Of a stretch of 53,901 bases of DNA, positions 39,588 through 50,923 are shown piece after piece. This DNA is from Oxalobacteraceae bacterium (GTDB lineage Bacteria; Pseudomonadota; Gammaproteobacteria; Burkholderiales; Burkholderiaceae_D). Position 1 is the first letter of the stretch. Each line of letters opens with the position of its first letter. Location of the stretch: positions 1 to 53,901 of the forward strand of contig JAUYNR010000054.1 in assembly GCA_030698225.1 (NCBI GenBank), given 5' to 3'. The notes under the pieces were generated by a model. It made no database searches and was not told where the DNA came from. It saw only the letters and a program-made list of their open reading frames with translations. A program made the position numbers and the translations under genes.

Positions 39588-40751
39588 TTACTTCTGTGCG
39601 GTAGCCATCACCGACAACACAGCCTGTGCGCTTTCCTTGGCAGTGTTGCGCAGCAGCGAATAATGCATGTCGGTAAAGCGTTGCCGCAAGGATGCTTGCA
39701 GATTGGCATCGGTCAGTTGCTGCCAGAGCGCGTCCGCCAAAGCCTGGGGCGTGGCTGCATCCTGCAGCAGTTCGGGCACCAGAAATTCCCGCGCCAATAT
39801 ATTCGGCAACCCGATCCATGGCTGATATCCCATGTGACGCATGATCTCCCAGGAAGCACGCATCATCCGGTACGCGATGACCATCGGCTTCTTGAACAGG
39901 GCCACTTCCAGCGACGCGGTGCCGGAAGCCACCAGCACCGCATCGGCCGCTGCCAGCACCGTATGCGACTGGCCGTCGACCAGTTGCAGCGGAACATCGG
40001 CCAAGCCGGCCTGGGCCAGCAGTTGCACAAAATATTCGCGCTGCCGCATGCCTGCCATCGGCACCACAAAGTGCAAGCCGGGCTCGCGCCGGGCCAGCAA
40101 CTTAGCCGCGCCGATAAAGGCTGCGGTGTTGTACTTCAATTCCGACATGCGGCTGCCCGGCAGTATCGCGACCACCGTTGCAGCCAATGACAAGTCCAGC
40201 GCAGTACGGGCGGCCACTACGTCCGGCAGCAGCGGGATTACCTCTGCCAGCGGGTGGCCGACATAGGTAACAGGGATGCCGGCCTGGCGATAGATCGCTT
40301 CCTCGAATGGAAACACCACCAGCATGTGCGACACCGCTTTGGCGATTTTCTTGATGCGCCCGCCGCGCCAGGCCCAGATTTGCGGGCCGATGAAATGCAC
40401 GGTCGGTATGCCGGCGCGCCTTAGCTGCATTTCCAAGCCGAGATTGAAACCCGGATAATCGACGCCGACGAAAACCGCCGGTTTTTCAGCCAACAGCTGA
40501 TCGCGCAAGGCGTTCTGGATCGATTTGATCTCGCGATAGCGCGGGATCACTTCAAACAGACCGCGCACCGTCAGTTTCTCCATCGGCCAATCGCTGACAA
40601 AGCCATGCTCGGCCATTTTGGCGCCGCCGATGCCGTGCATCCGGGCTTGCGGCAGATGCACCCGCAGGCCCGACAGCAACCGGCCCGCCAGCAGGTCGCC
40701 GGAGCTCTCGCCGGCCACCATCGCAATGGTGGTGTTAGCGGATGATGCCAC
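39588..40751 (-). CDS. lpxB: Lipid-A-disaccharide synthase
   Basis: Joins UDP-diacylglucosamine and lipid X into the lipid A disaccharide at the inner membrane. The product is about 387 residues, with the N-terminal [19 protein letters not shown], the family segments [19 protein letters not shown] and [22 protein letters not shown], and [21 protein letters not shown] near the C-terminus. The start is uncertain: the frame opens at TTG 40766, a GTG at 40751 is used here and an ATG at 40718 is inside the motif. All overlap or abut the end of lpxA. It follows lpxA and precedes repeat copy C. Confidence 0.93.
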   Translation of the reverse strand: MASSANTTIAMVAGESSGDLLAGRLLSGLRVHLPQARMHGIGGAKMAEHGFVSDWPMEKLTVRGLFEVIPRYREIKSIQNALRDQLLAEKPAVFVGVDYPGFNLGLEMQLRRAGIPTVHFIGPQIWAWRGGRIKKIAKAVSHMLVVFPFEEAIYRQAGIPVTYVGHPLAEVIPLLPDVVAARTALDLSLAATVVAILPGSRMSELKYNTAAFIGAAKLLARREPGLHFVVPMAGMRQREYFVQLLAQAGLADVPLQLVDGQSHTVLAAADAVLVASGTASLEVALFKKPMVIAYRMMRASWEIMRHMGYQPWIGLPNILAREFLVPELLQDAATPQALADALWQQLTDANLQASLRQRFTDMHYSLLRNTAKESAQAVLSVMATAQK

Positions 40752-41523
40752 GAGAGGAAGATGCAATGAATTCGCGCATCAGGCGCAAATACGGTGCGGC
40801 TTGCGGGGTTTTCGATTCTTCTTCCAGCAACGCCGACTGGGCCGCGTCGAGCGGCAAGCCGGCGCGATAGATCAATTTATAGCCGCGCTTGATCGCCATG
40901 ATCTGCTCGCTGCTGAAATCGCGCCGCCTGAGACCTTCGCTATTGATTCCGGCCGGCACCGCACGATTGCCGGCTGCAGTCACGAATGGCGGCACATCCT
41001 GGCTGACCGCGGCGGTAAACGCGGTCATCGCATGCGCGCCGATGCGGCAAAACTGATGGACGGTGGTAAAGCCGCCGAGAAACACCCAGTCGCCCAGATG
41101 CACATGCCCGGCCAGCGTCGCATTATTGGCCAGGATGATGTGATTGCCCAACTGGCAGTCGTGCGCGATATGGACATAAGCCATGATCCAGTTGTCATTG
41201 CCAAGCCGGGTGACCCCGGCATCCTGCGCGGTGCCGCGGTTGAGCGTGCAGAATTCGCGAATCGTATTGCGGTCGCCGATCTCCAGCCGGGTCGGCTCGC
41301 CCGCATATTTCTTGTCCTGAGGTGCAGCACCGACCGAGGCGAATTGGAAAAAAACATTGTCGCGCCCGATGCTGGTATGGCCGTCAATCACGACATGCGG
41401 GCCGATCCTGGTGCCGGCGCCGATACTGACGTCCGGTCCGATGACGCAATACGGCCCGATCTCGACCGAACTATCCAGTTGCGCTTTTGTATCAACCAGT
41501 GCAGTGGAATGAATCCCCGCCAT
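40735..41523 (-). CDS. lpxA: UDP-N-acetylglucosamine acyltransferase
   Basis: Cytoplasmic enzyme that puts a hydroxyacyl chain from acyl carrier protein on UDP-GlcNAc, the first step of lipid A synthesis. The 262 residues form a left-handed beta helix of hexapeptide repeats ([25 protein letters not shown]) with the catalytic His121 in [10 protein letters not shown], followed by a helical C-terminus. Its start codon overlaps the fabZ stop by one base (TAATG). The lpxD-fabZ-lpxA-lpxB order is the classic one. Confidence 0.95.
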   Translation of the reverse strand: MAGIHSTALVDTKAQLDSSVEIGPYCVIGPDVSIGAGTRIGPHVVIDGHTSIGRDNVFFQFASVGAAPQDKKYAGEPTRLEIGDRNTIREFCTLNRGTAQDAGVTRLGNDNWIMAYVHIAHDCQLGNHIILANNATLAGHVHLGDWVFLGGFTTVHQFCRIGAHAMTAFTAAVSQDVPPFVTAAGNRAVPAGINSEGLRRRDFSSEQIMAIKRGYKLIYRAGLPLDAAQSALLEEESKTPQAAPYLRLMREFIASSSRGIIR

Positions 41524-41993
41524 TACTTCCCCGCAGCCTTGCTCGCATCGGCGGCACTACGCATGGTGCACATCAGCTCGCCCTCGACCGCCAGTTGGCC
41601 ATCCACTGTAGCTCTGGCCGCGTATTTCCAGATGCCGCGCGCCACGCGCAGGATTTCGACCTCCATCCTGAGCTGGTCGCCCGGCTCCACCGGCCGCTTG
41701 AAACGCGCGCCATCGATACCGAGGAAATACACGATGGTGTCTGCGTCCGGCTTCATATCCATCGTCAAAAACGACAAAATCGCTGCGGTCTGTGCCATCG
41801 CCTCGATCATCAACACGCCCGGCATTACCGGCTTGTTCGGAAAATGGCCATTGAAGAACTCTTCATTGGCCGTGACATTCTTGATCGCAGTGATGCGCTT
41901 GCCGGTCTCCCAGTCCAGCACTCGATCGACTAGCAACATCGGATAGCGGTGCGGCAGATATTGTTTGATTTGGTTAATATCGAGGGTATTCAT
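41523..41993 (-). CDS. fabZ: 3-hydroxyacyl-[acyl-carrier-protein] dehydratase
   Basis: Removes water from hydroxyacyl-ACP in fatty acid elongation and competes with lipid A synthesis for the same precursor. The 156-residue hot-dog protein carries the catalytic His50 in [12 protein letters not shown] and Glu64 in [21 protein letters not shown] at the N-terminus is typical. It starts inside the end of lpxD (ATGA) and overlaps lpxA by one base, so translation of the lipid A genes is coupled. Confidence 0.96.
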   Translation of the reverse strand: MNTLDINQIKQYLPHRYPMLLVDRVLDWETGKRITAIKNVTANEEFFNGHFPNKPVMPGVLMIEAMAQTAAILSFLTMDMKPDADTIVYFLGIDGARFKRPVEPGDQLRMEVEILRVARGIWKYAARATVDGQLAVEGELMCTMRSAADASKAAGK

Positions 41994-43060
41994 TGTTCTT
42001 TATTCTTGTCTGTAAGTGATTGTGTAAGCAATTGCACGGTTTTTTCCAGGCCTCGCATTTTTTCCCGCATCGATGCCAGATTGCGCACGATGGCAGCGGA
42101 TTTTTCCCAGTCGGCATTCTTGGCCAGCGGGTAGAAACCGGTGTATTGGCCGGCCTCCAGAATCGAGCGCGAGACCATGCTGCCGGAAGATATATGCACG
42201 TTGTCGGCAATGCTCAGGTGACCAAGCACCATCGCAGCACCGCCGAAAGTGCAGTATTTGCCGATTTTGGCGCTGCCGGCTACGCCGACACAACCGGCCA
42301 TCGCGGTGTGCGCGCCGATATGGCAGTTGTGACCGATCTGGATCTGGTTATCCAGCTTGACACCGTTCTCAATGACGGTGTCGGCCAGGGCGCCGCGATC
42401 GATGCAGGTATTGGCGCCGATTTCGACATCGTCGCCGATCATCACACGGCCGGTTTGCGGAATCTTGATCCACGCTCCGCCGTCATTGGCAAAACCGAAA
42501 CCATCGGTGCCGATCACCGCTCCTGAATGGACGATGCCGCGCTGCCCGATTTCACATCTGGCATGGAATGTAACGCACGCAAAAAAATGGGTGCCGGCAC
42601 CGACTTTGGCGCCCCGTCCGACAAAGCAACCGGCGTCAATCACCGCATGTTCGGCAACACAGGCATCTGCCTCAATCGTCACGTGCGGGCCGATGAATGC
42701 GGTCGGCGCAATCGTGGCGCTGGCATCCACATGCGCAGTCGGATCGATGCCGGCCGCCGGCGGATGCGCGTTTTCGGATGCAAACCATTGCGCAGCCCTG
42801 GCAAAATACGCATAAGGATTGTCTGCCACAATCCGCGCGCCCCGATAGTCGGCGCCGATTGCCTCGGCATTTTCAGCCGATAGAATAATGGCGGCCGCTT
42901 GCGTATGCGACGCCTGTGCCCGAAGCTTGGGATTAGAGAGAAATGTGATGTGCGACGCGTTTGCGTCATCCAAAGGCGCAATGCCGAACACTTCCGTGTT
43001 CGGGTCGCCCATCAATTGCCCACCCAAGCGCTCGACCAAAGCTCCGAGTCGAATGCTCAT
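41990..43060 (-). CDS. lpxD: UDP-3-O-(3-hydroxyacyl)glucosamine N-acyltransferase
   Basis: Adds the second hydroxyacyl chain in lipid A synthesis. The 356 residues comprise an N-terminal uridine-binding domain (about 1-100; [15 protein letters not shown]), a beta helix of hexapeptide repeats (about 105-310), including [20 protein letters not shown] with the catalytic His, and a C-terminal coiled helix ([21 protein letters not shown]). It lies 18 bases after skp and overlaps fabZ by 4 bases. Confidence 0.95.
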   Translation of the reverse strand: MSIRLGALVERLGGQLMGDPNTEVFGIAPLDDANASHITFLSNPKLRAQASHTQAAAIILSAENAEAIGADYRGARIVADNPYAYFARAAQWFASENAHPPAAGIDPTAHVDASATIAPTAFIGPHVTIEADACVAEHAVIDAGCFVGRGAKVGAGTHFFACVTFHARCEIGQRGIVHSGAVIGTDGFGFANDGGAWIKIPQTGRVMIGDDVEIGANTCIDRGALADTVIENGVKLDNQIQIGHNCHIGAHTAMAGCVGVAGSAKIGKYCTFGGAAMVLGHLSIADNVHISSGSMVSRSILEAGQYTGFYPLAKNADWEKSAAIVRNLASMREKMRGLEKTVQLLTQSLTDKNKEQ

Positions 43061-43078
43061 CGTGGTATTTTCATGAAA

Positions 43079-43588
43079 TTACTTGTTATTGAGTATCTTC
43101 AGCACTTTTTCGGTGACATCGATACGCGGATTGAAGTACGCAGCATCCTGAAAAATGATGTCGTATTTTTCGGACTCTGCAACCTGCTTGATCGCCTTGT
43201 TGGCACGCTCAACGACGATAGCGATTTCTTCGTTGCGGCGCAGATTCAGATCTTCGCTGAATGCACGCTGCTTGCGCTGAAAGTCTTGATCCATGTCGCT
43301 CAATTCGCGCTGACGCCGGACCCGATCCGATTCGGAAATCACCGCCGCATCCTTGTCGAGTTTTCCTGCCAGATTTTTGATGCGAGCGGAGAAATCGACC
43401 AATTCTTTCTGGCGCTTTGAAAATTCCTGTTCGATTTTTGCTTCCGCCGCCTTGGCCGGGGCCGATTCACGCATCACGCGCTGGGAATTGACTAGTCCGA
43501 TCTTGGTCTCTTGCGCTTGCACATTTACGGCCAGGCATAGCAATACAGCGGCAATGATTTTTGATGATGATGTGGTTAGAAACTTCAA
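43079..43588 (-). CDS. skp: Periplasmic chaperone Skp/OmpH
   Basis: Trimeric chaperone that carries unfolded outer-membrane proteins to the BAM complex. The 169-residue product has a signal peptide (about 1-25, MKFLTTSSSKIIAAVLLCLAVNVQAQ, cut after QAQ or AQA) and a long charged helical body (about 45-130) that forms the tentacles, with the OmpH start TKIGLVNSQRVMRESAPAKAAE. The start is TTG at 43588: GGAG lies seven bases upstream and no ATG gives a signal peptide. bamA ends 57 bases upstream and lpxD follows. Confidence 0.92.
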   Translation of the reverse strand: MKFLTTSSSKIIAAVLLCLAVNVQAQETKIGLVNSQRVMRESAPAKAAEAKIEQEFSKRQKELVDFSARIKNLAGKLDKDAAVISESDRVRRQRELSDMDQDFQRKQRAFSEDLNLRRNEEIAIVVERANKAIKQVAESEKYDIIFQDAAYFNPRIDVTEKVLKILNNK

Positions 43589-43645
43589 GTGTGTTCTCCA
43601 GGTGTTAAACGACCAGGTCCGTCATATTATTTAGGTCGTAAAAAA

Positions 43646-46003
43646 TTAGAATCCGGTGCCCAGTTGGAATTGGAAGTTCTGCTCCCGATCCGTAGACTCG
43701 GCATTCAAAGGTCTGCCATAACTCAATTTTAACGGACCAATCGGCGATATCCAGCTCAAGCCGACACCCACCGATGCGCGCAAATCCGAAGGACGGATCT
43801 TTTGCCCTTCCGCAAACACGTTGCCTGCATCGAAAAATGTAAACCAGCGCAAGGTCCGATCGTTTCCGGAGCCCGGAAATGGAAACTGCAGTTCGGCATT
43901 CGCAATCAAGCGGGTCGAGCCGCCCAGCGATTCGCCGGTTATGGAATCAACATTGGTTCCGACGCCCAGTGACGAACCTTCATAGCCGCGCACCGATCCG
44001 ATGCCACCGGCATAGAAATTTTTAAATATCGGATACTTCTTGCCGCCGAACCCACGACCATAATCCACTTCGCCATTCAATGCCAGCGTCATACTGCGTC
44101 CAATCGGCAGGAAATATTGATCCTGATACACCGCGCGATAATAACGCAAGGTGCCGACCGCAGACAATTCCAGGTTGGCGCGTTGATAGCGCCCCTTATT
44201 GGGGGCTATCGCACTGTCGCGCCCGTCACGCTGCCATGCCGCAGTTAATGGGAACGAAGTGGTAGTGGCTTTTCCAGCGCCATCCGCATCGGCAGTACCG
44301 TTCTCCCGGACGAAATCTTTCCACTTCTGCGGGCTGATGATCGGATCAGCAAAAGTCTGGACCGAGGTTCGTTCTGCGCCGATGCCGAAAAACACCGTAT
44401 CAAGTTCGGAGAATGGCACCCCAAATCGCACACTTCCGCCCGATGTCACCACTTTGTAATCGTATGTATAGGTATCTGCCGGGCGAGTTGTCCGGTAAAA
44501 CAGTTCATAGCTGCGGCTGACACCATCCTTGGTGAAATACGGGTTGGTTTGTGACAATGCTACCGTGCGATTGCGCTTGCTGGTGTTGACATCCAGTCCT
44601 ATCGTATTGCCGGTGCCGAAGGCATTGGCTTGCTGGATCGAGCCTGTCAGCGTCAGCTTCTCGCTGCTGGAGAAACCGGCGCCCAACAGCAGATTACCGG
44701 TCGGCTTTTCCACTACCGACATGTTGACATCGACCTGATCGGTGCTGCCGGGCACTTCCGGCGTTTCAATATTCACTTCCTTGAAGTAGCCCAGGCGATC
44801 GACCCGATCCCGCGAAAGCCTGATTTTGGTGCCGTCATACCAGGCATCCTCAAATTGCCGGAATTCGCGTCGTATCACCTCATCGCGGGTCTTTGTGTTG
44901 CCGGCGAGGTTAATGCGCCGAACATAGACACGCTTGCCCGGATCCATGAGAATCGTCAGCGCCACTTCCTTTTTCTCGCGATTGATTTGCGGATTGGCAT
45001 TGACATTGGCGAAGGCATAACCAAAGTTTCCCATCCGTTCCGATATCTTGGCAGTGCTTGCCGCCAGCTTCTCGCCGGAGTAGACGTCGCCTTTTTTCAA
45101 GGTCAACAAGGAATTGAATTCAGCTTCGCGGCCAAACATCTGGCCCTCGATCTTAACGTCGGAGACAGTGTACTTTTCCCCTTCGTTGATATTGATGGTA
45201 ATGAAAATTTCTTTTTTATCCTGCGTAATTGAGACTTGCGTCGACTCCACCTGCATCTCGATATAGCCGCGATTCAGATAAAAGGATTTCAGCGCTTCAA
45301 TGTCGCCGGCCAGTTTCTGTTTCGAATATTGGTCGGCTTTGGTATACCAGGTAAACCAACCCGGAGTTGTCAAGTTTAATTGATCAAACAATTCCTTGTC
45401 GCCAAACGCCTTATTCCCAACGAAATTGATCTGTTTAATACGGGCAACATCGCCTTCGTCCACTGCGAAATTGATCGTTACCCGGTTACGCTCGATCGGC
45501 GTGACGGTAGAGGTAATTTGAACCCCATATAAACCCCTGGACAGATATTGGCGCTTTAATTCCTGTTCGGCACGATCCACCAAAGCCTTGTCGAAAATAC
45601 GTGATTCACCCAAGCCGATTTCTTTCAAGGCCTTGGTCAGCATTTCCTTGTCGAACTCTTTGGTGCCGGAGAATTCCACGCCGGCGATCGCAGGGCGCTC
45701 CTCGACCATGATGACCAACACCTCGCCATCGACTTCAATCCGCACGTCCTTGAAGAAACCGGTTGCATACAGAGACTTGATCGCGGCCACGCTTTTTTCA
45801 TCGTTGAAGGTTTCACCAACACGCACCGGCAGATAGCTAAACACGGTGCCGGCCTCAGTACGTTGAATTCCTTCTACGCGGATATCCTTTACCTTGAATG
45901 GTTCAATCGCCAAAACGTGCCCGGAACACAGGGCAAGGACGGCAACAGCGAGTAGATTACGGCGAAAAACTGGAATCGAAAAAAGCTCAGAGTTTAATTT
46001 CAT
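43646..46003 (-). CDS. bamA: Outer membrane protein assembly factor BamA
   Basis: Core of the machine that inserts beta-barrel proteins in the outer membrane. The 785 residues have a signal peptide (about 1-32, cut near VLAIEPF), five POTRA domains (about 33-435; first IEPFKVKDIRVEGIQRTEAGTVFSYLPVRVGE) and a 16-strand barrel. The VRGYEGSS segment in the L6 loop corresponds to the conserved VRGF, and the protein ends LGTGF with a terminal Phe. It follows rseP and precedes its chaperone skp, as in most proteobacteria. The ATG at 46003 fits the signal peptide. Confidence 0.97.
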   Translation of the reverse strand: MKLNSELFSIPVFRRNLLAVAVLALCSGHVLAIEPFKVKDIRVEGIQRTEAGTVFSYLPVRVGETFNDEKSVAAIKSLYATGFFKDVRIEVDGEVLVIMVEERPAIAGVEFSGTKEFDKEMLTKALKEIGLGESRIFDKALVDRAEQELKRQYLSRGLYGVQITSTVTPIERNRVTINFAVDEGDVARIKQINFVGNKAFGDKELFDQLNLTTPGWFTWYTKADQYSKQKLAGDIEALKSFYLNRGYIEMQVESTQVSITQDKKEIFITININEGEKYTVSDVKIEGQMFGREAEFNSLLTLKKGDVYSGEKLAASTAKISERMGNFGYAFANVNANPQINREKKEVALTILMDPGKRVYVRRINLAGNTKTRDEVIRREFRQFEDAWYDGTKIRLSRDRVDRLGYFKEVNIETPEVPGSTDQVDVNMSVVEKPTGNLLLGAGFSSSEKLTLTGSIQQANAFGTGNTIGLDVNTSKRNRTVALSQTNPYFTKDGVSRSYELFYRTTRPADTYTYDYKVVTSGGSVRFGVPFSELDTVFFGIGAERTSVQTFADPIISPQKWKDFVRENGTADADGAGKATTTSFPLTAAWQRDGRDSAIAPNKGRYQRANLELSAVGTLRYYRAVYQDQYFLPIGRSMTLALNGEVDYGRGFGGKKYPIFKNFYAGGIGSVRGYEGSSLGVGTNVDSITGESLGGSTRLIANAELQFPFPGSGNDRTLRWFTFFDAGNVFAEGQKIRPSDLRASVGVGLSWISPIGPLKLSYGRPLNAESTDREQNFQFQLGTGF

Positions 46004-46063
46004 TGGGTACCGATTATGAATATTTTTGTTTTGCGAGTGCCCTTGGGCAAAATCATCATCAAC

Positions 46064-47431
46064 TCAGGAAATAAGGCGCACGATGTCATTGAAGACCGCT
46101 AAAAGCATTAATGTCATCAAAATGCCCATCCCGGCCCGCTGGGCAATTTCACCAAAACGCGCAGAAACAGGGCGTCCGGTCAAAACTTCCACGAAATAAT
46201 ACAGCAAAAGCCCACCATCCAACACCGGGATTGGGAGCAAATTCATCACCCCCAAACTGATGCTGATGAATGCGATAAAGCTGATATAGCTGACAATTCC
46301 AATCCTTGCAGTCTGACCTGCGTAGTCGGCGATGGTAATGGGACCAGTGATGTTTTTTAGCGAAATCTCACCCACCAACATTTTTCCGAGCATTTTAAGC
46401 GTCAGCACGCCAGTGTCCCAAGTCCGGTTGGCACCCTTGATAATGGCGCCAACCGGCGTCGCACTCACGGTGACCATGTCTGGAGTCATCGAAACTTCAG
46501 CTTTGATCTTACCGATGGTTCGGTCGCCTTGCGTTTGCCCTTCCGGTGTTACTGTTGCAGCGAATTCGCGCCCTGCCCTTTGTCCCGTCACCGTCAATGG
46601 CTTATTGGCAGAATCCTGCAGCATGTCTATAAAAGCCAAGCCATCGATTATTGGTCTGCCATCGACTGCCAGGATTAAGTCTCCCTCTTGCAGTCCGCCC
46701 TGCATGGCAGGGCCATCCGGCACGATTTTCCCCAACACGGCGGGCGGCCTTGCAAGTGAGATGCCCAGTCGTCCTAAGAAATCGCCCTCCAGATCCTCTG
46801 GGGTCAAGCTATTCAGCGGCACGGTAACGGTATCGAGCAGCATTCCATTGGGATTTGCCGGATCAGGTCGGCTGACATCCAGCCTAGCCGCGTTTTTCCC
46901 GATGGCTAACTGCACCATGCTCCAACGCAAGTCAGACCATAGCTTTATTGCCTCGCCATTAACTGCAGTGACATGTTCGCCACCGCGCAATCCAGCCTTG
47001 TATGCTACGGATTGCTCCGGAACAATTCGGATTTTGGCAACAGGCTCAGGAATGCCATGTACGTACAACGACGCGAATAACAGTATTGCGAGAATAAAGT
47101 TGGCAATAGGCCCGGCAGCAACGATGGCAATGCGCTTCCAGACATTCTGGCTGGTGAATTCGCGCTGCCTATCCGGGGCAGGCAATGCGTCCAGATTCTG
47201 CTCGCGAGCATCCAGCATTTTCACGTAACCGCCAAGCGGCAGTGCTGAAATTACCCATTCGGTTTGATCGACACCGAAACGGCGCGAAAAAATCACCTTG
47301 CCCATCCCGACAGAAAAACGCAGCACTTTCACCCCGCACAGGCGGGCGACCAAAAAATGCCCCATCTCATGGATAATAACGAGTATCCCAAGGGCAAAAA
47401 CAAAAGCAATCAGCGTTTGCAGTAAGTTCAT
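46064..47431 (-). CDS. rseP: Site-2 protease RseP
   Basis: Inner-membrane zinc metalloprotease that cuts the anti-sigma factor RseA, releasing sigma-E, and clears signal peptides. The 455 residues have HEMGH (21-25) in the first membrane helix, two PDZ domains in the periplasm (about 110-300; [17 protein letters not shown] and [19 protein letters not shown]), and the second metal motif [11 protein letters not shown] near the C-terminus. It overlaps the dxr stop by 4 bases (ATGA) and is followed by bamA, which links envelope stress control to BAM. Confidence 0.95.
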   Translation of the reverse strand: MNLLQTLIAFVFALGILVIIHEMGHFLVARLCGVKVLRFSVGMGKVIFSRRFGVDQTEWVISALPLGGYVKMLDAREQNLDALPAPDRQREFTSQNVWKRIAIVAAGPIANFILAILLFASLYVHGIPEPVAKIRIVPEQSVAYKAGLRGGEHVTAVNGEAIKLWSDLRWSMVQLAIGKNAARLDVSRPDPANPNGMLLDTVTVPLNSLTPEDLEGDFLGRLGISLARPPAVLGKIVPDGPAMQGGLQEGDLILAVDGRPIIDGLAFIDMLQDSANKPLTVTGQRAGREFAATVTPEGQTQGDRTIGKIKAEVSMTPDMVTVSATPVGAIIKGANRTWDTGVLTLKMLGKMLVGEISLKNITGPITIADYAGQTARIGIVSYISFIAFISISLGVMNLLPIPVLDGGLLLYYFVEVLTGRPVSARFGEIAQRAGMGILMTLMLLAVFNDIVRLIS

Positions 47432-48600
47432 GAGTTCATGTAGGTAGAGGCGATTCTGCGCGCCTCGGAATCCTGCTCCAGTAAGTCTTCAATACTGTCC
47501 ACCTGAATGCATGGCAATACATCCATTACACGTGCAATCAGTTGGTCTATCGTACGAAATCCGGTACGGCCATCCAAAAAACCCTGGACTGCAACTTCAT
47601 TGGCGGCGTTCAAAATTGCCGGTGCCGAACCACCTGCACGTAATGCGTCAAACGCCAGTTTGAGGCAGGGAAACCGGTTAAGATCCGGTTTTTTGAAATC
47701 CAGTTGCCCGATACTAGTCAAATCCAGATGCGCCACGCCGGACGCAATGCGCTCCGGATAGGCAAGAGCATGTGCAATCGGAGTGCGCATGTCGGGATTG
47801 CCCAACTGCGCGAGCACAGAACCATCGATGTATGAAACCATTGAATGAATCACGCTTTGCGGATGAATTACCACCTCGATCTGGTCGGCTGAGGCGCCAA
47901 ACAGCCAATGCGCCTCGATGACTTCGAGCCCCTTGTTCATCATCGTAGCCGAATCAACCGAAATTTTCCTGCCCATGACCCAATTTGGATGCGCAACGGC
48001 TTCCGCTGGCGTCACCGCATCAAGCGTCTCTACCGGACGATTCAAAAACGGACCACCGGATGCGGTCAGCAATACCTTGGCGATCCCCTGTTCGGATGGT
48101 GCGCGACGGAAATTCTTCGGCAGGCACTGGAAAATCGCATTATGTTCGCTGTCAATCGGCAGCAATGTGGCGCCATTCTCCTGCACCGCATCCATGAAAA
48201 GCCGGCCGGCCATCACCAGCGCCTCCTTGTTTGCCAGCAGTATTTTTTTACCGGCCCGGGCTGCCGCCAGTGTCGGCGCCAGCCCGGCAGCACCCACGAT
48301 GGCCGCCATCACAACATCACAGTCAGGATCGCAAGATACCGCTGCCAGCGCGGCTGGTCCAAATTCGACCTGTGTTTTCAGGCCTTTTTGTTGCAGCAAC
48401 TGCAACAAAATTTTTGCCGCCTGTGCTGACCCGACCACTGCAATGCGCGGCTTGAATCGCTCGCATTGGCGACACAGCGCATCAACGCTGGTATGCGCTG
48501 TCAACGCATGAATCGAGTAACGATCAGGATGGCGGGCAACCACATCCAGCGTCGATACGCCAATGGAACCGGTAGATCCGAGAATTGTAATTCTTTGCAT
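47428..48600 (-). CDS. dxr: 1-deoxy-D-xylulose 5-phosphate reductoisomerase
   Basis: NADPH enzyme making 2-C-methyl-D-erythritol 4-phosphate, the committed step of the MEP isoprenoid pathway. The 390-residue product has the NADPH loop [14 protein letters not shown] at the N-terminus, metal and substrate segments including [22 protein letters not shown] and TASGGPF, and [20 protein letters not shown] in the family region. The ATG at 48600 starts at the fold; an ATG at 48636 would overlap cdsA and adds residues not seen in homologues. It supplies precursor for UppS, encoded two genes upstream. Confidence 0.95.
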   Translation of the reverse strand: MQRITILGSTGSIGVSTLDVVARHPDRYSIHALTAHTSVDALCRQCERFKPRIAVVGSAQAAKILLQLLQQKGLKTQVEFGPAALAAVSCDPDCDVVMAAIVGAAGLAPTLAAARAGKKILLANKEALVMAGRLFMDAVQENGATLLPIDSEHNAIFQCLPKNFRRAPSEQGIAKVLLTASGGPFLNRPVETLDAVTPAEAVAHPNWVMGRKISVDSATMMNKGLEVIEAHWLFGASADQIEVVIHPQSVIHSMVSYIDGSVLAQLGNPDMRTPIAHALAYPERIASGVAHLDLTSIGQLDFKKPDLNRFPCLKLAFDALRAGGSAPAILNAANEVAVQGFLDGRTGFRTIDQLIARVMDVLPCIQVDSIEDLLEQDSEARRIASTYMNS

Positions 48601-48622
48601 GATTTCTATTCCAACACCAATG

Positions 48623-49441
48623 CTATAACCATGCATCTATGAGTACGGCCAGCGGAAAAACAGGGATCAAGGCGTCGATCCGGTCCAGCACGCCACCATG
48701 GCCCGGCAGCAGATTGCTGCTATCTTTCATGCCCGCGCGCCTTTTGAACTGCGATTCAGACAGGTCACCAACCACACTGGACGCGACCAGTAATGTCATC
48801 CATGCCAGGAAACCGATAAGGCCCGAATGTTCATATACCCTCGCTGCAAAAGTATCCTGCATTGCCGGGATGCGGGTCGAAATCGCGGCTGCCAGCATGA
48901 CTGCAATCCAGCCGCCGAAAGCACCTTCCCAGGATTTTCCCGGAGAAATCGACGGCGCCAGTTTATGCCGGCCAAAAGCCTTGCCAGAAAAATAGGCGCC
49001 GATATCCGCAGTCCAGACAATTGCCATGATAGAAAGCAAAAAAAGCGGCGAGTGTTGAAACGCAGCGACAATCGCAACAAAGCAGCCAAGTATGGCAATA
49101 CTGTAAAAACCGGCCAGGAATCGGCTGCGAACGCTTTGCAAAGGGGGCAAGCCCTTCGACAGCAAGGGTACAAAGACAAGCAACCAGAGTGCGACACAGG
49201 ATGCGAACAATGGAGCCGCACCGCTTGCAGCGCCACTCGCAAGAATGATTCCAAACGCCGCAGTCCAGAATATCGCGACCATCATAGGATGGGTGTTGCC
49301 GGCTAGCCGAAAACTTTCCCATGACGCTGCGGCAAAAAAAATCGTGGCAATTACAGCAAATGCGGGAAAGTTATTAAAAAATAAAACTGGCAGCAACACC
49401 GCCAACAATACCAGTGCGGTAAGCACCCGCATTCTAAGCAT
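48623..49441 (-). CDS. cdsA: Phosphatidate cytidylyltransferase
   Basis: Makes CDP-diacylglycerol, the precursor of membrane phospholipids. The 272-residue product is strongly hydrophobic with about eight membrane helices. The C-terminal family signature is [30 protein letters not shown], with the catalytic Asp residues. It overlaps the uppS stop by one base (TGATG). uppS and dxr flank it in this order in many proteobacteria. Confidence 0.93.
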   Translation of the reverse strand: MLRMRVLTALVLLAVLLPVLFFNNFPAFAVIATIFFAAASWESFRLAGNTHPMMVAIFWTAAFGIILASGAASGAAPLFASCVALWLLVFVPLLSKGLPPLQSVRSRFLAGFYSIAILGCFVAIVAAFQHSPLFLLSIMAIVWTADIGAYFSGKAFGRHKLAPSISPGKSWEGAFGGWIAVMLAAAISTRIPAMQDTFAARVYEHSGLIGFLAWMTLLVASSVVGDLSESQFKRRAGMKDSSNLLPGHGGVLDRIDALIPVFPLAVLIDAWL

Positions 49442-50199
49442 CAGGAAGCCTTCTTATTCTCAAGCAACTGTTCGCTTGTGCGTCCGAAGCGGCGCTCACG
49501 CTGTTGATAAGATGCAATCGCATCATCCAGTTTTTTTGAATCAAAATCAGGCCAGAAAGTCTCGGTAAAGTACAGTTCTGTGTATGCAAGTTGCCATAGG
49601 AGAAAATTCGAAATGCGCTGCTCGCCGCCAGTCCGAATGAACAGGTCCGGCTCCGGTGCATAAGCCATTGCCAGATGGGGCGCCAACTGATCTTCACTGA
49701 ACGCGGTTGCTTCCGGATTAAGGGCCAGTAATTTGTTGAAGCCTTGCGTCACATCCCAGCGACCGCCGTAATTAGCGCATATTGTGACCGTCAGACGGGT
49801 GTTTTCCGCCGTTTTTCTTTCGGCTTGGGAAATCATCTCCTGCAGCTTGACTTCAAATCGGCTGAGATCGCCCACCACCTTGAGTCGGATTCCATTCGCA
49901 TGCATCCGGGAAACTTCCCGGTCCAGTGCGGTGATGAACAAGCGCATCAAGAGCGACACCTCGTCTGCCGGGCGCCGCCAGTTCTCGGAGCTGAATGCGA
50001 ACAGGGTCAGAAATCCGATTCCACGATCAATGCAAGCCTCAACAATGTTTCGTACCGTTTCGACACCTTTGGCGTGTCCAGCCACGCGCGGCAGGAAACG
50101 CTTGGTCGCCCACCGGCCATTGCCATCCATAATGATGGCAATATGATTGGGCACCGCGGACACTACCGGTACTTGTTGCGTGGAACTCGATTGTGTCAT
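49441..50199 (-). CDS. uppS: Undecaprenyl diphosphate synthase (isoprenyl transferase)
   Basis: Builds the C55 lipid carrier for peptidoglycan and O-antigen by condensing isopentenyl diphosphate. The 252 residues have the catalytic Asp25 in [14 protein letters not shown], the basic [16 protein letters not shown], and the C-terminal [31 protein letters not shown]. Family length is about 250. Frr lies upstream across 50 bases, and cdsA overlaps its stop. The substrate supply comes from the MEP pathway, whose gene dxr is two genes on. Confidence 0.95.
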   Translation of the reverse strand: MTQSSSTQQVPVVSAVPNHIAIIMDGNGRWATKRFLPRVAGHAKGVETVRNIVEACIDRGIGFLTLFAFSSENWRRPADEVSLLMRLFITALDREVSRMHANGIRLKVVGDLSRFEVKLQEMISQAERKTAENTRLTVTICANYGGRWDVTQGFNKLLALNPEATAFSEDQLAPHLAMAYAPEPDLFIRTGGEQRISNFLLWQLAYTELYFTETFWPDFDSKKLDDAIASYQQRERRFGRTSEQLLENKKAS

Positions 50200-50249
50200 G
50201 GCTTTATTAGAAATAGGATTGTCTTGTCGTGAGGGAATTCTGTTTTCGG

Positions 50250-50810
50250 TTATACCGTCAACACTTCCTTTTCTTTTTCCACTACCAATTTATCAACATC
50301 CATAACAAATTTATCCGTCAGTTTCTGTATCTCATCCTGAGCGCGACGTTCGTCGTCCTCCGAACACGCCTTATCTTTCAGTAATTTCTTCAATGCCTCA
50401 TTGGCGTCACGTCGTATATTGCGAATGGCGATCTTTGCATCTTCCGCTTCATTTTTTACCAATTTCACCATTTCCTTGCGACGCTCTTCCGTCAAGGCCG
50501 GCGTCGGTACGCGAATCATATCGCCCTGCGTCGAAGGGTTCAGTCCGAGATCGGATTCACGAATCGCTTTTTCAACCACCGCAACCATCTTTTTTTCCCA
50601 GGGCTGAACACCGATGGTGCGTGCATCGATCAAGGTCACATTCGCGACCTGGGTCAACATGGTGGGGTTGCCATAGTAGTCCACTTGGATATGGTCAAGA
50701 ATTCCAGGGTGTGCGCGTCCTGTGCGCACTTTGGCGAGATCAGCCTTCAGCGCCTCTATCGATTTCTGCATTTTTTGATCGGTATTTTTTTTAATGTCAG
50801 GTATGGCCAT
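50250..50810 (-). CDS. frr: Ribosome recycling factor
   Basis: Splits terminated ribosomes together with EF-G. The 186-residue product has [38 protein letters not shown] at the N-terminus, forming the first helix of the coiled-coil domain, and [34 protein letters not shown] in the hinge. The start at 50810 is set by GAGGA about 6 bases upstream; an in-frame ATG at 50816 is too close to it. pyrH precedes it and uppS follows. Confidence 0.96.
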   Translation of the reverse strand: MAIPDIKKNTDQKMQKSIEALKADLAKVRTGRAHPGILDHIQVDYYGNPTMLTQVANVTLIDARTIGVQPWEKKMVAVVEKAIRESDLGLNPSTQGDMIRVPTPALTEERRKEMVKLVKNEAEDAKIAIRNIRRDANEALKKLLKDKACSEDDERRAQDEIQKLTDKFVMDVDKLVVEKEKEVLTV

Positions 50811-50923
50811 CTGCATTCCTCTTTTTCAAAGGTTAAATCTTATTCTATTTTCACTGCAATCGTGAACGGTACGCAACACTGCAAGTGCAGTCGACAAAGT
50901 GCACTATCGTGGTGGAAATGAAA

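Noticed and set aside
40618..41946. 442-codon plus-strand frame opposite lpxB, lpxA and fabZ
   Set aside because: It spans three genes on the other strand, has no ribosome binding site, and its composition is a shadow.
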